Assembly: GCA_025465385.1 (NCBI GenBank)
Contig: JAODNG010000251.1
Span: forward strand, 1 to 6,673
Length of the DNA: 6,673 nt
Source: Pseudonocardiales bacterium
GTDB lineage: Bacteria > Actinomycetota > Actinomycetes > Mycobacteriales > Pseudonocardiaceae
Direction of reading: 5' to 3'
Made by a program: the position numbers and the translations under genes. Shown here piece by piece: positions 1-5,336 of the stretch (positions are counted from its first letter, which is position 1; the number at the start of each line of letters is the position of its first letter). The notes under the pieces were generated by a model, which had not been told where the DNA came from, made no database searches, and worked only from the letters and a program-made list of their open reading frames with translations.

Positions 1-16
1 ACGTGGTCGTAGTAGC

Positions 17-39
17 GCGGCGGCCACCTCAGCCGCCGC
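17..39. terminator. GC-rich hairpin beyond the end of the membrane-protein gene
   Basis: An 8-base-pair stem (GCGGCGGC at 17-24 with GCCGCCGC at 32-39) encloses a 7-base loop. It lies about 40 bases past the stop codon of the minus-strand membrane-protein gene. No T-run follows on either strand, so it is not a classical intrinsic terminator. Actinobacteria often use U-less hairpins, so a terminator is possible. It could equally be the tail of a gene that lies mostly outside the window. The rest of 1-78 shows nothing I can identify. Confidence 0.25.
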
Positions 40-78
40 CGGAAGCCCGGGCGATATCAGCGACGGAGTTGGCGTCAC

Positions 79-762
79 TTAGGGCGGGGACGGGTTGGAC
101 GTCGCGGTTGGGGACGGCTCATTACCGTCGGACGTTGTCGGGCTGGAGGGGCCGAGGATCCCGGGCAGCAGCCCGTGGGGGGCCTGGGGAGTCTGCGTGG
201 GCGTCTCGGTGGGCGTCTCGGTGGGCGTCGGGGTGGAAGTAGGGGTGGGACTGTCGGACGTGGGTGTGTCCGGGCTAGGTGGGGTGGCCGGCGTCGGCGG
301 AGCGGGCTGATCGTTGATCACCCGGCCGATCGTGGTCCCGTTGCCGTTACCGCCTACGGTCTGGCCGTTGGCCCACTCGAAGCCGGTGATGACGATCATG
401 GCCAGCAGAAAAGCGCCGAGCGCTCCGACGATCACCGCCCCCCAGCGCAGCGAAACGGACCGTCTGGAGCGATGAGTGGACTCGGCCTCGTGTTGGGTGG
501 CCGCCGACGGCCGAGCGCGCTGGGCGAGGGTGCGGACCCTCGTTCGGCTGCGCTCCAACGACGACTGGTAGACGGCGGTACCGACCGTAGTGATCACGCT
601 GGCTCCGGCTGCCCCGATGAGGGTACCGTCGGCGCCGAGCTTTGAGCCGATTACGGCGGCGGTCACTGCGGCGAGGGCAGCTGCGGCAACGTGGGCCGTG
701 TTGAGGTCGGATTTGCGTTTGGTGTCGTCTGGGGTGGTCGGCGGCGAATGCGGGGCAGTCAT
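79..762 (-). CDS. Membrane protein with a Pro/Thr-rich extracytoplasmic tail, unknown function
   Basis: This is a 227-residue protein if it starts at the ATG at 762, which has GGAG 3 bases upstream. An in-frame TTG at 825 would add 21 residues but is a weaker start. Residues 1-20 are polar. Residues 22-65 are a Gly/Ala-rich hydrophobic stretch that could form a membrane hairpin. Residues 66-105 are basic, with many Arg. Residues 107-128 are a clear transmembrane helix. From about residue 152 to the end the chain is a low-complexity Pro/Thr/Ser tail with PTET-type repeats, as in wall-spanning or glycosylated linkers. By the positive-inside rule the Arg-rich segment is cytoplasmic and the tail is outside. 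Small actinobacterial proteins with an N-terminal Gly/Ala hydrophobic segment followed by an Arg-rich stretch and a helix are familiar to me, but I know no function for them. The gene is divergent from the PPK2 gene. Confidence 0.8.
   Translation of the reverse strand: MTAPHSPPTTPDDTKRKSDLNTAHVAAAALAAVTAAVIGSKLGADGTLIGAAGASVITTVGTAVYQSSLERSRTRVRTLAQRARPSAATQHEAESTHRSRRSVSLRWGAVIVGALGAFLLAMIVITGFEWANGQTVGGNGNGTTIGRVINDQPAPPTPATPPSPDTPTSDSPTPTSTPTPTETPTETPTQTPQAPHGLLPGILGPSSPTTSDGNEPSPTATSNPSPP
197..232. repeat. Three tandem copies of a 12-base unit
   Basis: GTGGGCGTCTCG occurs at 197-208 and 209-220, with a slightly diverged third copy at 221-232. On the minus strand it encodes the repeated Glu-Thr-Pro-Thr of the membrane protein's tail. 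The 12-base period keeps the reading frame, so the copy number can change without breaking the gene. This is ordinary low-complexity coding repeat expansion. Confidence 0.75.
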
Positions 763-899
763 GGTCTCCGGTGTGTCGACAGGGCTGACGCAGTCACGGT
801 AATCACCCGGCCCGATCACCGCCAATCGGGGGCACGCTGCGCGTGGCGAGCCGCGCGCTGCCGTTGCCGGTCACTCAGGCAGCCTGGGAGCCTTCGTCT
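763..899. promoter_or_regulatory. Divergent intergenic region with a small inverted repeat
   Basis: This stretch separates the minus-strand membrane-protein gene from the plus-strand PPK2 gene and should hold both promoters. The only structure I see is an inverted repeat, CCCGAT at 811-816 and ATCGGG at 825-830, with an 8-base spacer. I found no convincing -35/-10 pair for either direction. If PPK2 starts at the earlier GTG at 843, the region shrinks accordingly. Confidence 0.25.
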
Positions 900-1802
900 G
901 TGGCCAACCTGAAGATGACGCGCACAGACCAGCTCGCGGACGCGATCCCACCACGAGTGAGCGATCTGCTGCGCGTGCCCACCGGTCTGGTGGATCTGGG
1001 TGCTATCGCTACGGGGACGACTCCGGGATTCACCGGATCGGGTAAGGCCGACGGCAAAGCGGCGATACGCCACCTTGCGCCGCGCTTGGCGGACTTGCAA
1101 GAGCAGCTCTACGCCGAGGGACACGCCGAAGGGGATACTGCTGGCCGGCGGAATCTGCTGCTCGTGTTGCAGGGCATGGACACTGCAGGCAAGGGCGGCA
1201 CGGTGAAGCACGTCCTGGGTCTGATGAACCCGATGGGCGTGCGATATCACGCATTCAAACGGCCGACAGTCGAGGAGCTTGAGCACCACTTCCTGTGGCG
1301 AGTCAAACGGCGCCTGCCGCCGCCCGGCATCGTCGGCGTATTCGACCGTTCGCACTATGAGGACGTGGTCGTGGTCCGGGTCCATGACCTGGTGCCAGCT
1401 GATCGATGGTCGTGCCGCTACGACGTCATCAACCGCTTTGAGGAGAAGTTGGCCGCCTCATGCGCAATCGTGAAGTGCTTCCTGCACATCTCCAAGGAGC
1501 AGCAAGCGAGGCGCCTGCTGGCTCGGCTCGACGATCCGACGAAGCACTGGAAATATGATCCCGCCGACGTGGATGAGCGCGCCTATTGGGACGATTACCA
1601 GCAGGCGTATTCAGATGCACTACAGAAGTGCAATACCGAGAGCGCACCATGGTATATCGTACCGGCCGACCACAAGTGGTATCGCAATTGGGCGATCACA
1701 AATATTCTCGCCGAACGACTCGCGGAGATGGCGCTTGCATGGCCAACGCCAAAGGGATGGAACCTCGAGGAACAGCGCGCGCGGTTAGCAGCCGACGCGT
1801 GA
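900..1802 (+). CDS. ppk2: PPK2-family polyphosphate:nucleotide phosphotransferase
   Basis: This cytoplasmic enzyme moves phosphate between inorganic polyphosphate and nucleotides, in either direction depending on subclass. Numbering from the GTG at 900 (301 residues), the Walker A loop GMDTAGKGG is at 92-100, after the strand LLLVLQ. The Walker B-type motif FDRSHYEDV is at 148-156. An Arg/Lys-rich lid (RRLLARLDDPTKHWKYDP) is at 204-221, and WYIVPADHKWYRN follows at 251-263. All hallmark PPK2 elements are present and the length is normal for a single-domain member. The short N-terminal extension with VDLGAIATGTTPGF recalls the PPK2 subfamily that includes AMP/ADP-phosphorylating class III enzymes, but the subclass is an inference. 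Start choice: the GTG at 900 has GGGAG nine bases upstream. The ATG at 915 (296 residues) and the GTG at 843 (320 codons with stop) are alternatives, with poorer ribosome binding sites. The gene converges with the next one, 7 bases apart. Confidence 0.93.
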   Translation: MANLKMTRTDQLADAIPPRVSDLLRVPTGLVDLGAIATGTTPGFTGSGKADGKAAIRHLAPRLADLQEQLYAEGHAEGDTAGRRNLLLVLQGMDTAGKGGTVKHVLGLMNPMGVRYHAFKRPTVEELEHHFLWRVKRRLPPPGIVGVFDRSHYEDVVVVRVHDLVPADRWSCRYDVINRFEEKLAASCAIVKCFLHISKEQQARRLLARLDDPTKHWKYDPADVDERAYWDDYQQAYSDALQKCNTESAPWYIVPADHKWYRNWAITNILAERLAEMALAWPTPKGWNLEEQRARLAADA

Positions 1803-1809
1803 CAATCGC

Positions 1810-2550
1810 CTACCCAGCTATCTCCGCCCATACGGTGTTGCCATCTGGCTGGACATCGACGCCCCAGGCCTTGGTAAGGCTCCGTACCAGTTCAAGACCC
1901 CGACCACGGACCCGGCCCAGCGGGTCGGTCGAGCGCTTCACCGGGCCCGGGAAACCGACCGGCGAGGCGTCCCGCACAGCTATCCGCAGCCCGCGCGGAC
2001 CACGCTCCAGCGTCAGCCCGACGCCAGTGCAGGCGTGTTCCACGGCATTGGATACCAACTCGCTGACCACGAATTCGGCAGTGTCCTCCACCCCGTCGTC
2101 GACCTGCCATTTCGGACACATCTCGCGGACCAATCGGCGGCTCATGGCCGGCGCCCCGGCGTCACAAGGCAGCTGGACCCGCGTCCGCACCACTGTTGGC
2201 CGTTCATCAATCGCGGCCTCGGCCTCGAGCCTGAGGTGATACACCGGAACCAACGCGGACACCTGACGTGCAGCCAACGCCTGAGCCATCGTCGGGTCAG
2301 GCCGGCACAGCGCGACCTTCGCGGACGGCCAGCCGCCGCATTGGGTCAGTACTGCAGGGAAAACCGTCACACACGACTCTCGGGTCAGCCGGAACCCGTC
2401 AAGATCGACGATGACCCGTCCGTGATCGACCAGTTCCCGCACCAGTACAGAGCGCAGATCCGTTGCGGTGCGCACGGTAAGTAGCCCGCGCGGGTGGATC
2501 ACCACCACCCGCCCGTGATGATGAACAGCTATGTCGAGTCTTGGATCCAT
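1810..2550 (-). CDS. STAS-ATPase fusion: anti-anti-sigma-like domain joined to an RsbW-type kinase domain
   Basis: This is a 246-residue cytoplasmic signalling protein with two halves. Residues 1-110 form a STAS-like fold (the SpoIIAA/RsbV type). Residues ~130-246 form a GHKL ATPase of the anti-sigma kinase (RsbW/SpoIIAB) type. In the ATPase the N-box SELVSNAVEHA is at 163-173 with E164 and N168 intact. D194 lies in VRDASP, and the glycine-rich GRGLELV is at 216-222. In the STAS half, aligning IVDLDGFRLTRESC with SpoIIAA places Glu (E58) where the phosphorylated Ser normally sits, and R57 replaces the usual Asp. It should therefore not be phosphorylatable there and may mimic the phosphorylated state. 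Its kinase half could act on another STAS protein, such as the divergent neighbour at 2764. The ATG at 2550 has GGAG seven bases upstream. The domain calls are firm. The partners are inferred. Confidence 0.88.
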   Translation of the reverse strand: MDPRLDIAVHHHGRVVVIHPRGLLTVRTATDLRSVLVRELVDHGRVIVDLDGFRLTRESCVTVFPAVLTQCGGWPSAKVALCRPDPTMAQALAARQVSALVPVYHLRLEAEAAIDERPTVVRTRVQLPCDAGAPAMSRRLVREMCPKWQVDDGVEDTAEFVVSELVSNAVEHACTGVGLTLERGPRGLRIAVRDASPVGFPGPVKRSTDPLGRVRGRGLELVRSLTKAWGVDVQPDGNTVWAEIAG

Positions 2551-2672
2551 AGATCCACTCCGCTCACCCGGCTACAGACCGTATTCAGGCATGTGCGCTA
2601 AGTTTACACCACCAGGGAAGTAGCACCGTAAAATGCTCATAAAGGTCTTTCCGGACAAAGCTCCTTTTCGGG

Positions 2673-2688
2673 GTCAGGCATGCCTGAC
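2673..2688. promoter_or_regulatory. Perfect 16-base palindrome, candidate operator
   Basis: GTCAGGCATGCCTGAC reads the same on both strands and ends 7 bases before the likely -35 box of the STAS gene. Its core nine bases, TCAGGCATG, recur at 2585-2593. That second site is 35 bases upstream of the start codon of the divergent STAS-ATPase gene, so one regulator could bind near both genes. I do not recognise the motif. It shares AGG/CCT ends with iron-regulator (DtxR/IdeR) sites, but its length and spacing do not match those. Confidence 0.45.
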
Positions 2689-2695
2689 GCGACAG

Positions 2696-2723
2696 TTGAC
2701 CGTGATTGCGCAGCGTGTACGGT
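2696..2723 (+). promoter_or_regulatory. Likely housekeeping-type promoter for the STAS gene
   Basis: TTGACC (2696-2701) and TACGGT (2718-2723) are 16 bases apart, a good match to a primary-sigma -35/-10 pair. Transcription would start near 2730, leaving a leader of about 34 bases. The leader contains the strong ribosome binding site GGAGGAG at 2750-2756, seven bases before the ATG. I see no GTTT...GGGTA pattern of the kind used by stress sigma factors (SigF/SigB) on this strand. Confidence 0.45.
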
Positions 2724-2763
2724 CGGATCTCGGCTGTAGTACCCGGGGGGGAGGAGTCGACCT

Positions 2764-3213
2764 ATGACATCAGTAGTGCCCGACCAACTTGAGGCTCTCA
2801 CACCAGCACCTCCGCTCGATGCGCCCATGGTCATCGCAACCTTGAGCTGTCCTCAACCGGACACGACTGTGTGCCGAGTAACCGGCAGTGTGGATCTTGT
2901 TACAGCTCCGACCCTGGTCGACAGACTCATCGAAGCGGTACACGATGGCCATCCTCACGTCGTGATCGACCTGTCCGCAGTGGCCGTGCTCGACTCAATC
3001 GGACTGGAAGTCGTCTTCGAGGCGCTCGACCGGTATGACATCACGGGCCACCTCGCGGTCGTGGTGGATCAGCGCTCCACGATCAACAGGCCTGACATCA
3101 GTGCCCTCGGTGAGGTCTTGGACATCCATCATGATCTGGCCAGCGCCATGCGAGCCTGCGCGCGCGCTTCGATCTCGCACGGCGGACGCCACCGCGCTAC
3201 CGCCGCGAACTAG
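2764..3213 (+). CDS. STAS-domain anti-sigma factor antagonist
   Basis: This is a 149-residue cytoplasmic protein consisting of one STAS domain (about residues 22-132). It has a short Pro-rich N-terminus and a basic Arg/His/Ala tail. In partner switching, the unphosphorylated form binds an anti-sigma kinase and frees the sigma factor. Phosphorylation of one Ser ends this. The signature HVVIDLSAVAVLDSIGL is at 65-81. D77 and S78 match the conserved Asp-Ser of SpoIIAA/RsbV, so the phosphorylation site is present. The length is slightly above the roughly 110-120 residues of minimal members because of the two tails. The start is well set: ATG with GGAGGAG seven bases upstream. It is divergent from the STAS-ATPase fusion, whose kinase half is a reasonable candidate partner. 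No sigma factor is adjacent in the window, so the final target is unknown. Confidence 0.9.
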   Translation: MTSVVPDQLEALTPAPPLDAPMVIATLSCPQPDTTVCRVTGSVDLVTAPTLVDRLIEAVHDGHPHVVIDLSAVAVLDSIGLEVVFEALDRYDITGHLAVVVDQRSTINRPDISALGEVLDIHHDLASAMRACARASISHGGRHRATAAN

Positions 3214-3382
3214 AACTAGGCGGTAGCTGCTGCGGCGCGACGTAGGTACCCTGGCTCCAATCGGAGTAGGTCGCGTCGCCGTATCCGCCACGCGCCCGCA
3301 TGGCTACCTGAGCGATGGCTACCGAGCGCACTCCGAGGCGGTCGCGACACTTCTGCCGTCCGTCGATCGACGGATTCGTCAT
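3197..3382 (-). CDS. Doubtful small ORF, 61 residues, unknown
   Basis: This ORF fills most of the 249-base gap between the STAS and DinB-type genes. It would run opposite to both and overlap the STAS gene's last 17 bases. For coding: about three quarters of its third codon positions are G or C, the middle reads like a folded protein (LGVRSVAIAQVAMRARGGYG), and the ATG faces the DinB-type gene across 80 bases holding repeated elements. Against: there is no ribosome binding site before the ATG at 3382, the tail is low complexity (SSSSRR), and I recognise no family. It may be a genuine small gene, the leftover C-terminal end of a larger one, or chance in GC-rich DNA. If it is not coding, the stretch 3214-3358 holds nothing else I can identify. 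Confidence 0.25.
   Translation of the reverse strand: MTNPSIDGRQKCRDRLGVRSVAIAQVAMRARGGYGDATYSDWSQGTYVAPQQLPPSSSSRR
3359..3374. promoter_or_regulatory. Perfect 16-base palindrome
   Basis: TCCGTCGATCGACGGA is a perfect palindrome. It touches the first of three GATTCGTCA copies and lies about 90 bases before the DinB-type gene. It could be a dimeric repressor site. A six-base stem with a GATC loop is also possible in RNA, but with no T-run a terminator is unlikely. It falls inside the first codons of the doubtful minus-strand ORF, so it could also be an accident of coding sequence. Confidence 0.35.
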
Positions 3383-3451
3383 TTAGCGGTGCGCATGGAC
3401 CGATTCGTCACTACAGTCACCGCTGCGCCAACCCACGCTGACTGACGAATC
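3373..3451. promoter_or_regulatory. Three copies of GATTCGTCA before the DinB-type gene
   Basis: GATTCGTCA occurs at 3373-3381 and 3402-3410, and inverted (TGACGAATC) at 3443-3451. The first two are 29 bases apart, start to start. The last ends one base before the AAGGGG ribosome binding site of the downstream gene. Copies two and three can also pair as a 9-base stem, extended by GTCA (3416-3419) with TGAC (3439-3442) after a bulge. Two readings fit: a regulator binding several sites in the promoter region, or an RNA hairpin beside the ribosome binding site that tunes translation. The motif is unknown to me. Confidence 0.45.
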
Positions 3452-3462
3452 AAGGGGTTGAC

Positions 3463-4335
3463 ATGGTCGCAAGCGCATCGGTAGCCCAGTGGCAGCAGAG
3501 CCAGAACGCACTCCGCGATGAGGTCCGGCGGGTGACGACCTTGATGCGGTCCATCAGTGAGCCGGAAATTCCTGCAGTGGGCCAGTGGAACATCGCTGAG
3601 GTCGCCATGCATCTCTCGCAGGCCTGGATGGTGGTGCCCGGCCTGGCGAGGCGGGACCTCTCCCGGATCCACGCAGTGGTGCCCGGCATGGCCGGCGTCG
3701 CTGGCGACTCATGGATCCGGGACATGTGGGACCACGCCGACTCAACCACCCTCGCGGTGAGATCCGACCCGGAGCGCAGTCTCGCTGTCCTGGCTGACCG
3801 CATCGAGGAGCGGGCGCAGGAGTACCTCGGCGAGTGTGCGGGGCACTCTCCTGATGAGCCCCGCCCGTGGCTGATCGAAGGCACCACGGTGCCCCTGTCA
3901 GCCCTGACTGGCCACCTGCTGAACGAGACGGTCATGCACGGTTACGACATCGCCCATGCCGCCGGGCGCAAGTGGCGGATCGAGCCGGCCCACACGGCCA
4001 TGGTGGTGCGGCAGTTCTTCGTTCCGGTGATACAGACGGCCGACCCTCGGGTTTTTGTTAACCGTGCCGAGGCGGCCGGGCTCCAGGCCACCTACGACAT
4101 CCGGCTCCGGGGGCACGACCGGCTCAACTACATTTTCGACGATGGATCGCTCACGGTCGAAGAGCCGTCCGCCCGCCGGGTCGACTGCCACATTTCGGCC
4201 GATCCCCCCGCGTTCTTCATGGTGTTCTGGCAGCGCCAGAACCAGTGGAACGCGATCGCCAAGGGTCAGCTCATAGCCTGGGGTCGCAAGCCGTGGCTGG
4301 GCTTGAAGTTCAGGTCGCTGCTACGTAACCCCTAG
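3463..4335 (+). CDS. DinB/maleylpyruvate isomerase-family mycothiol-dependent protein with SCP2-like C-terminus
   Basis: This is a 290-residue cytoplasmic protein. The N-terminal part (residues ~10-170) is the four-helix MDMPI/DinB fold. The C-terminal part (~195-287) resembles the SCP2-like (sterol-carrier) fold found in the same architecture. The metal ligands of mycothiol-dependent maleylpyruvate isomerase appear to be kept: H50 in EVAMHLSQAW, then E155 and H159 in the ExxxH pattern NETVMHGYD. Family members typically bind a divalent metal and use mycothiol for isomerase or thiol-transfer reactions. The substrate cannot be told from sequence, and no aromatic-degradation genes lie nearby, so true maleylpyruvate isomerase activity is unlikely to be assignable here. 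The ATG at 3463 has AAGGGG five bases upstream. The upstream region carries three GATTCGTCA elements. Its TAG stop overlaps the stop of a short minus-strand ORF (shared CTAG). Confidence 0.87.
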   Translation: MVASASVAQWQQSQNALRDEVRRVTTLMRSISEPEIPAVGQWNIAEVAMHLSQAWMVVPGLARRDLSRIHAVVPGMAGVAGDSWIRDMWDHADSTTLAVRSDPERSLAVLADRIEERAQEYLGECAGHSPDEPRPWLIEGTTVPLSALTGHLLNETVMHGYDIAHAAGRKWRIEPAHTAMVVRQFFVPVIQTADPRVFVNRAEAAGLQATYDIRLRGHDRLNYIFDDGSLTVEEPSARRVDCHISADPPAFFMVFWQRQNQWNAIAKGQLIAWGRKPWLGLKFRSLLRNP

Positions 4336-4481
4336 CGCGCCCATGCACCACCTTCGCGTCTGGTCGTGAACTCGACAGAATCGACGTTCTCGCCGAAGAT
4401 GTCGGTTTCGTCCAGCTCACCACGTCGAAGCGGCAGGAGTGACGTTGCGTAGTTGTGTAGTTGCAGTGCGCATAGTAACAT
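4332..4481 (-). CDS. Small ORF or gene remnant, 49 residues, unknown
   Basis: An ATG at 4481 (GGTGA four bases upstream) opens 49 codons, ending in a TAG that overlaps the TAG of the DinB-type gene as CTAG. The frame stays open for 19 further codons upstream with no other start, giving 68 open codons. The middle, RRGELDETDIFGENVDSVEF, is acidic and non-repetitive. Its third positions are mostly G or C, as in the real genes here, while the first dozen codons are AT-richer. It has no signal peptide or membrane helix, and I recognise no family. It could be a true small protein or the surviving 3' end of an older gene whose 5' part was replaced by the secreted-protein gene and its promoter. It occupies most of the 209-base gap between two plus-strand genes. 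Confidence 0.35.
   Translation of the reverse strand: MLLCALQLHNYATSLLPLRRGELDETDIFGENVDSVEFTTRREGGAWAR
4453..4481 (+). promoter_or_regulatory. Candidate promoter of the secreted-protein gene
   Basis: TTGTGT (4453-4458) and TAACAT (4476-4481) are 17 bases apart in an AT-rich patch, unusual for this DNA. The -10 fits well and the -35 only in its first three bases. Transcription would start near 4488, at a small hairpin (CCATC at 4489-4493 with GATGG at 4498-4502, 4-base loop), followed by a leader of about 57 bases. GTAGTTG is repeated at 4449-4455 and 4457-4463. The promoter overlaps the start of the small minus-strand ORF. Confidence 0.35.
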
Positions 4482-4544
4482 ATAGTCACCATCTCGCGAT
4501 GGAAGCGATAGATCATCACGCTGTCGCGCAGTAGGGAGTCAAGA

Positions 4545-5264
4545 GTGCGACGCAGAGTAAGGAGTTGGCTCCCTTTCGCGGTGTTGACCTTGCTGCTGTG
4601 CGCGCTCGAGCCAGTCGCCACCGCTGCGCCGGCAGAGGACTACGGCGAATACTCGATGATGAGCCAGCGCCATGCAGGGCAGTTCTACTCCGGCGGAAGT
4701 CTGGCCGGGCAGTGGTCCTGGACACCGCACGGCGACGAGTCCGAAGTGCTATGGGGTGACCCGTCGAAGTGGCCACCCGACAGCGCCGAGCATTTCATTC
4801 ATTCCGGCGACTGGGTCGTGCTCGACGGGTGGCGCAGCTTCGGAAAGTACTACGTACAGCGGGTGAACCGGGAGTTGATCGGCGACACCTCGTGCCGGAA
4901 CATGACTCCGCTGCCGTCAGACGGCGCCCGCCAACACTACGTGCAGTGGAACATTCCGGCACAAGCGTACTGCCTTCAGGCGTGGGGCACTATCACCGAG
5001 CAGTTCAGCGGCAAGGCCGTGGACTTCTTCCATTCCCAGGTGTGGTCACCGCCGAGTTCGTGCAGCAACGCCTATCTCGGGACACGAACCTGCATACGGC
5101 AGTGGGAATCCTGGTCGGACAACAATGGCAACCCAGGCGAGCCGATCACTCGCAAGCTCGAACGAAGCGTCTACCTGGCCCGCGGTGTCGGAATGGCCTT
5201 CATGATCGATCAGACTTACCCGCATTCGTGGTCCGCTGAATTGCACTCCGATTGGATTTGGTAA
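4545..5264 (+). CDS. Secreted Trp-rich four-Cys protein, unknown family
   Basis: This is a 239-residue protein starting with GTG, with AGGGAG six bases upstream. Residues 1-30 form a Sec-type signal peptide: an Arg-rich head (RRRVR), a hydrophobic core (LPFAVLTLLLCALEP) and a likely cut after APA at 28-30. The Cys in the core has no proper lipobox, so a lipoprotein is unlikely. The mature part, about 209 residues, holds exactly four Cys (117, 143, 173, 183), which could form two disulfides. It has 14 Trp, several near Gly, Ser or Asp, and ends in SDWIW. There are no membrane helices, no low-complexity linker and no catalytic motif I recognise. The composition suggests a compact, disulfide-bonded extracellular domain, perhaps one that binds sugar or cell wall, but that is a guess. 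It has its own upstream gap and likely promoter. A tandem repeat begins at its stop codon. Confidence 0.8.
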   Translation: MRRRVRSWLPFAVLTLLLCALEPVATAAPAEDYGEYSMMSQRHAGQFYSGGSLAGQWSWTPHGDESEVLWGDPSKWPPDSAEHFIHSGDWVVLDGWRSFGKYYVQRVNRELIGDTSCRNMTPLPSDGARQHYVQWNIPAQAYCLQAWGTITEQFSGKAVDFFHSQVWSPPSSCSNAYLGTRTCIRQWESWSDNNGNPGEPITRKLERSVYLARGVGMAFMIDQTYPHSWSAELHSDWIW

Positions 5265-5335
5265 GAGGGACTGGACCTGATAAGTGGGCCACTGGACTTG
5301 GTAAGAGCGGACTGGTCCGGTAAGAAGTCTGGTCG
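5249..5335 (+). repeat. Imperfect ~20-base tandem repeat between two convergent genes
   Basis: Units beginning TAAG start at 5262, 5281, 5302 and 5321 (spacing 19, 21, 19). They follow the rough consensus TAAGAG-S-GGACTGGACYTGG. A partial unit, ATTGGATTTGG, precedes them inside the last codons of the secreted-protein gene, whose TAA stop is the first TAA of the array. A decayed copy (CTTGGTAGGACGG) may sit near 5385. The third unit contains the inverted repeat CGGAC-TG-GTCCG (5308-5319). The array fills the whole gap between the convergent stops at 5264 and 5337, so it could act in termination or be a leftover of replication slippage. It has too few units and no neighbouring replication gene to be called an origin. 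Confidence 0.6.
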
Positions 5336-5336
5336 A

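Noticed and set aside
2..82. Plus-strand frame open from the left edge to a TAG at 80-82, overlapping the TTA stop of the minus-strand gene
   Set aside because: Only 26 Ala/Ser/Gly-rich codons are visible, another frame is equally open, and codon use does not distinguish them. It may be the tail of a gene outside the window, but I cannot support it.
1810..2550. Long plus-strand frames opposite the STAS-ATPase gene (such as 1586-2239 and 2035-2484)
   Set aside because: They are antisense shadows. The minus-strand frame has clear STAS and GHKL motifs.
2673..2688. Palindrome as an iron-regulator (IdeR/DtxR) box
   Set aside because: The half-sites share AGG/CCT, but the 16-base even-spaced palindrome does not match the 19-base consensus.
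3402..3451. GATTCGTCA inverted pair as an intrinsic terminator of the upstream STAS gene
   Set aside because: The loop is long, there is no T-run, and it lies next to the next gene's ribosome binding site nearly 200 bases past the STAS stop.
4310..4621. Minus-strand ORF of 103 residues across the gap before the secreted-protein gene
   Set aside because: It overlaps that gene's signal peptide and the DinB-type gene, has poor composition (runs of Ser, Thr and Arg) and no ribosome binding site. The alternative frame at 4332-4481 looks more coding-like.
5249..5335. Tandem repeat as a CRISPR array or plasmid origin
   Set aside because: The units are contiguous and about 20 bases long, with no unique spacers, no cas genes and no replication initiator nearby.
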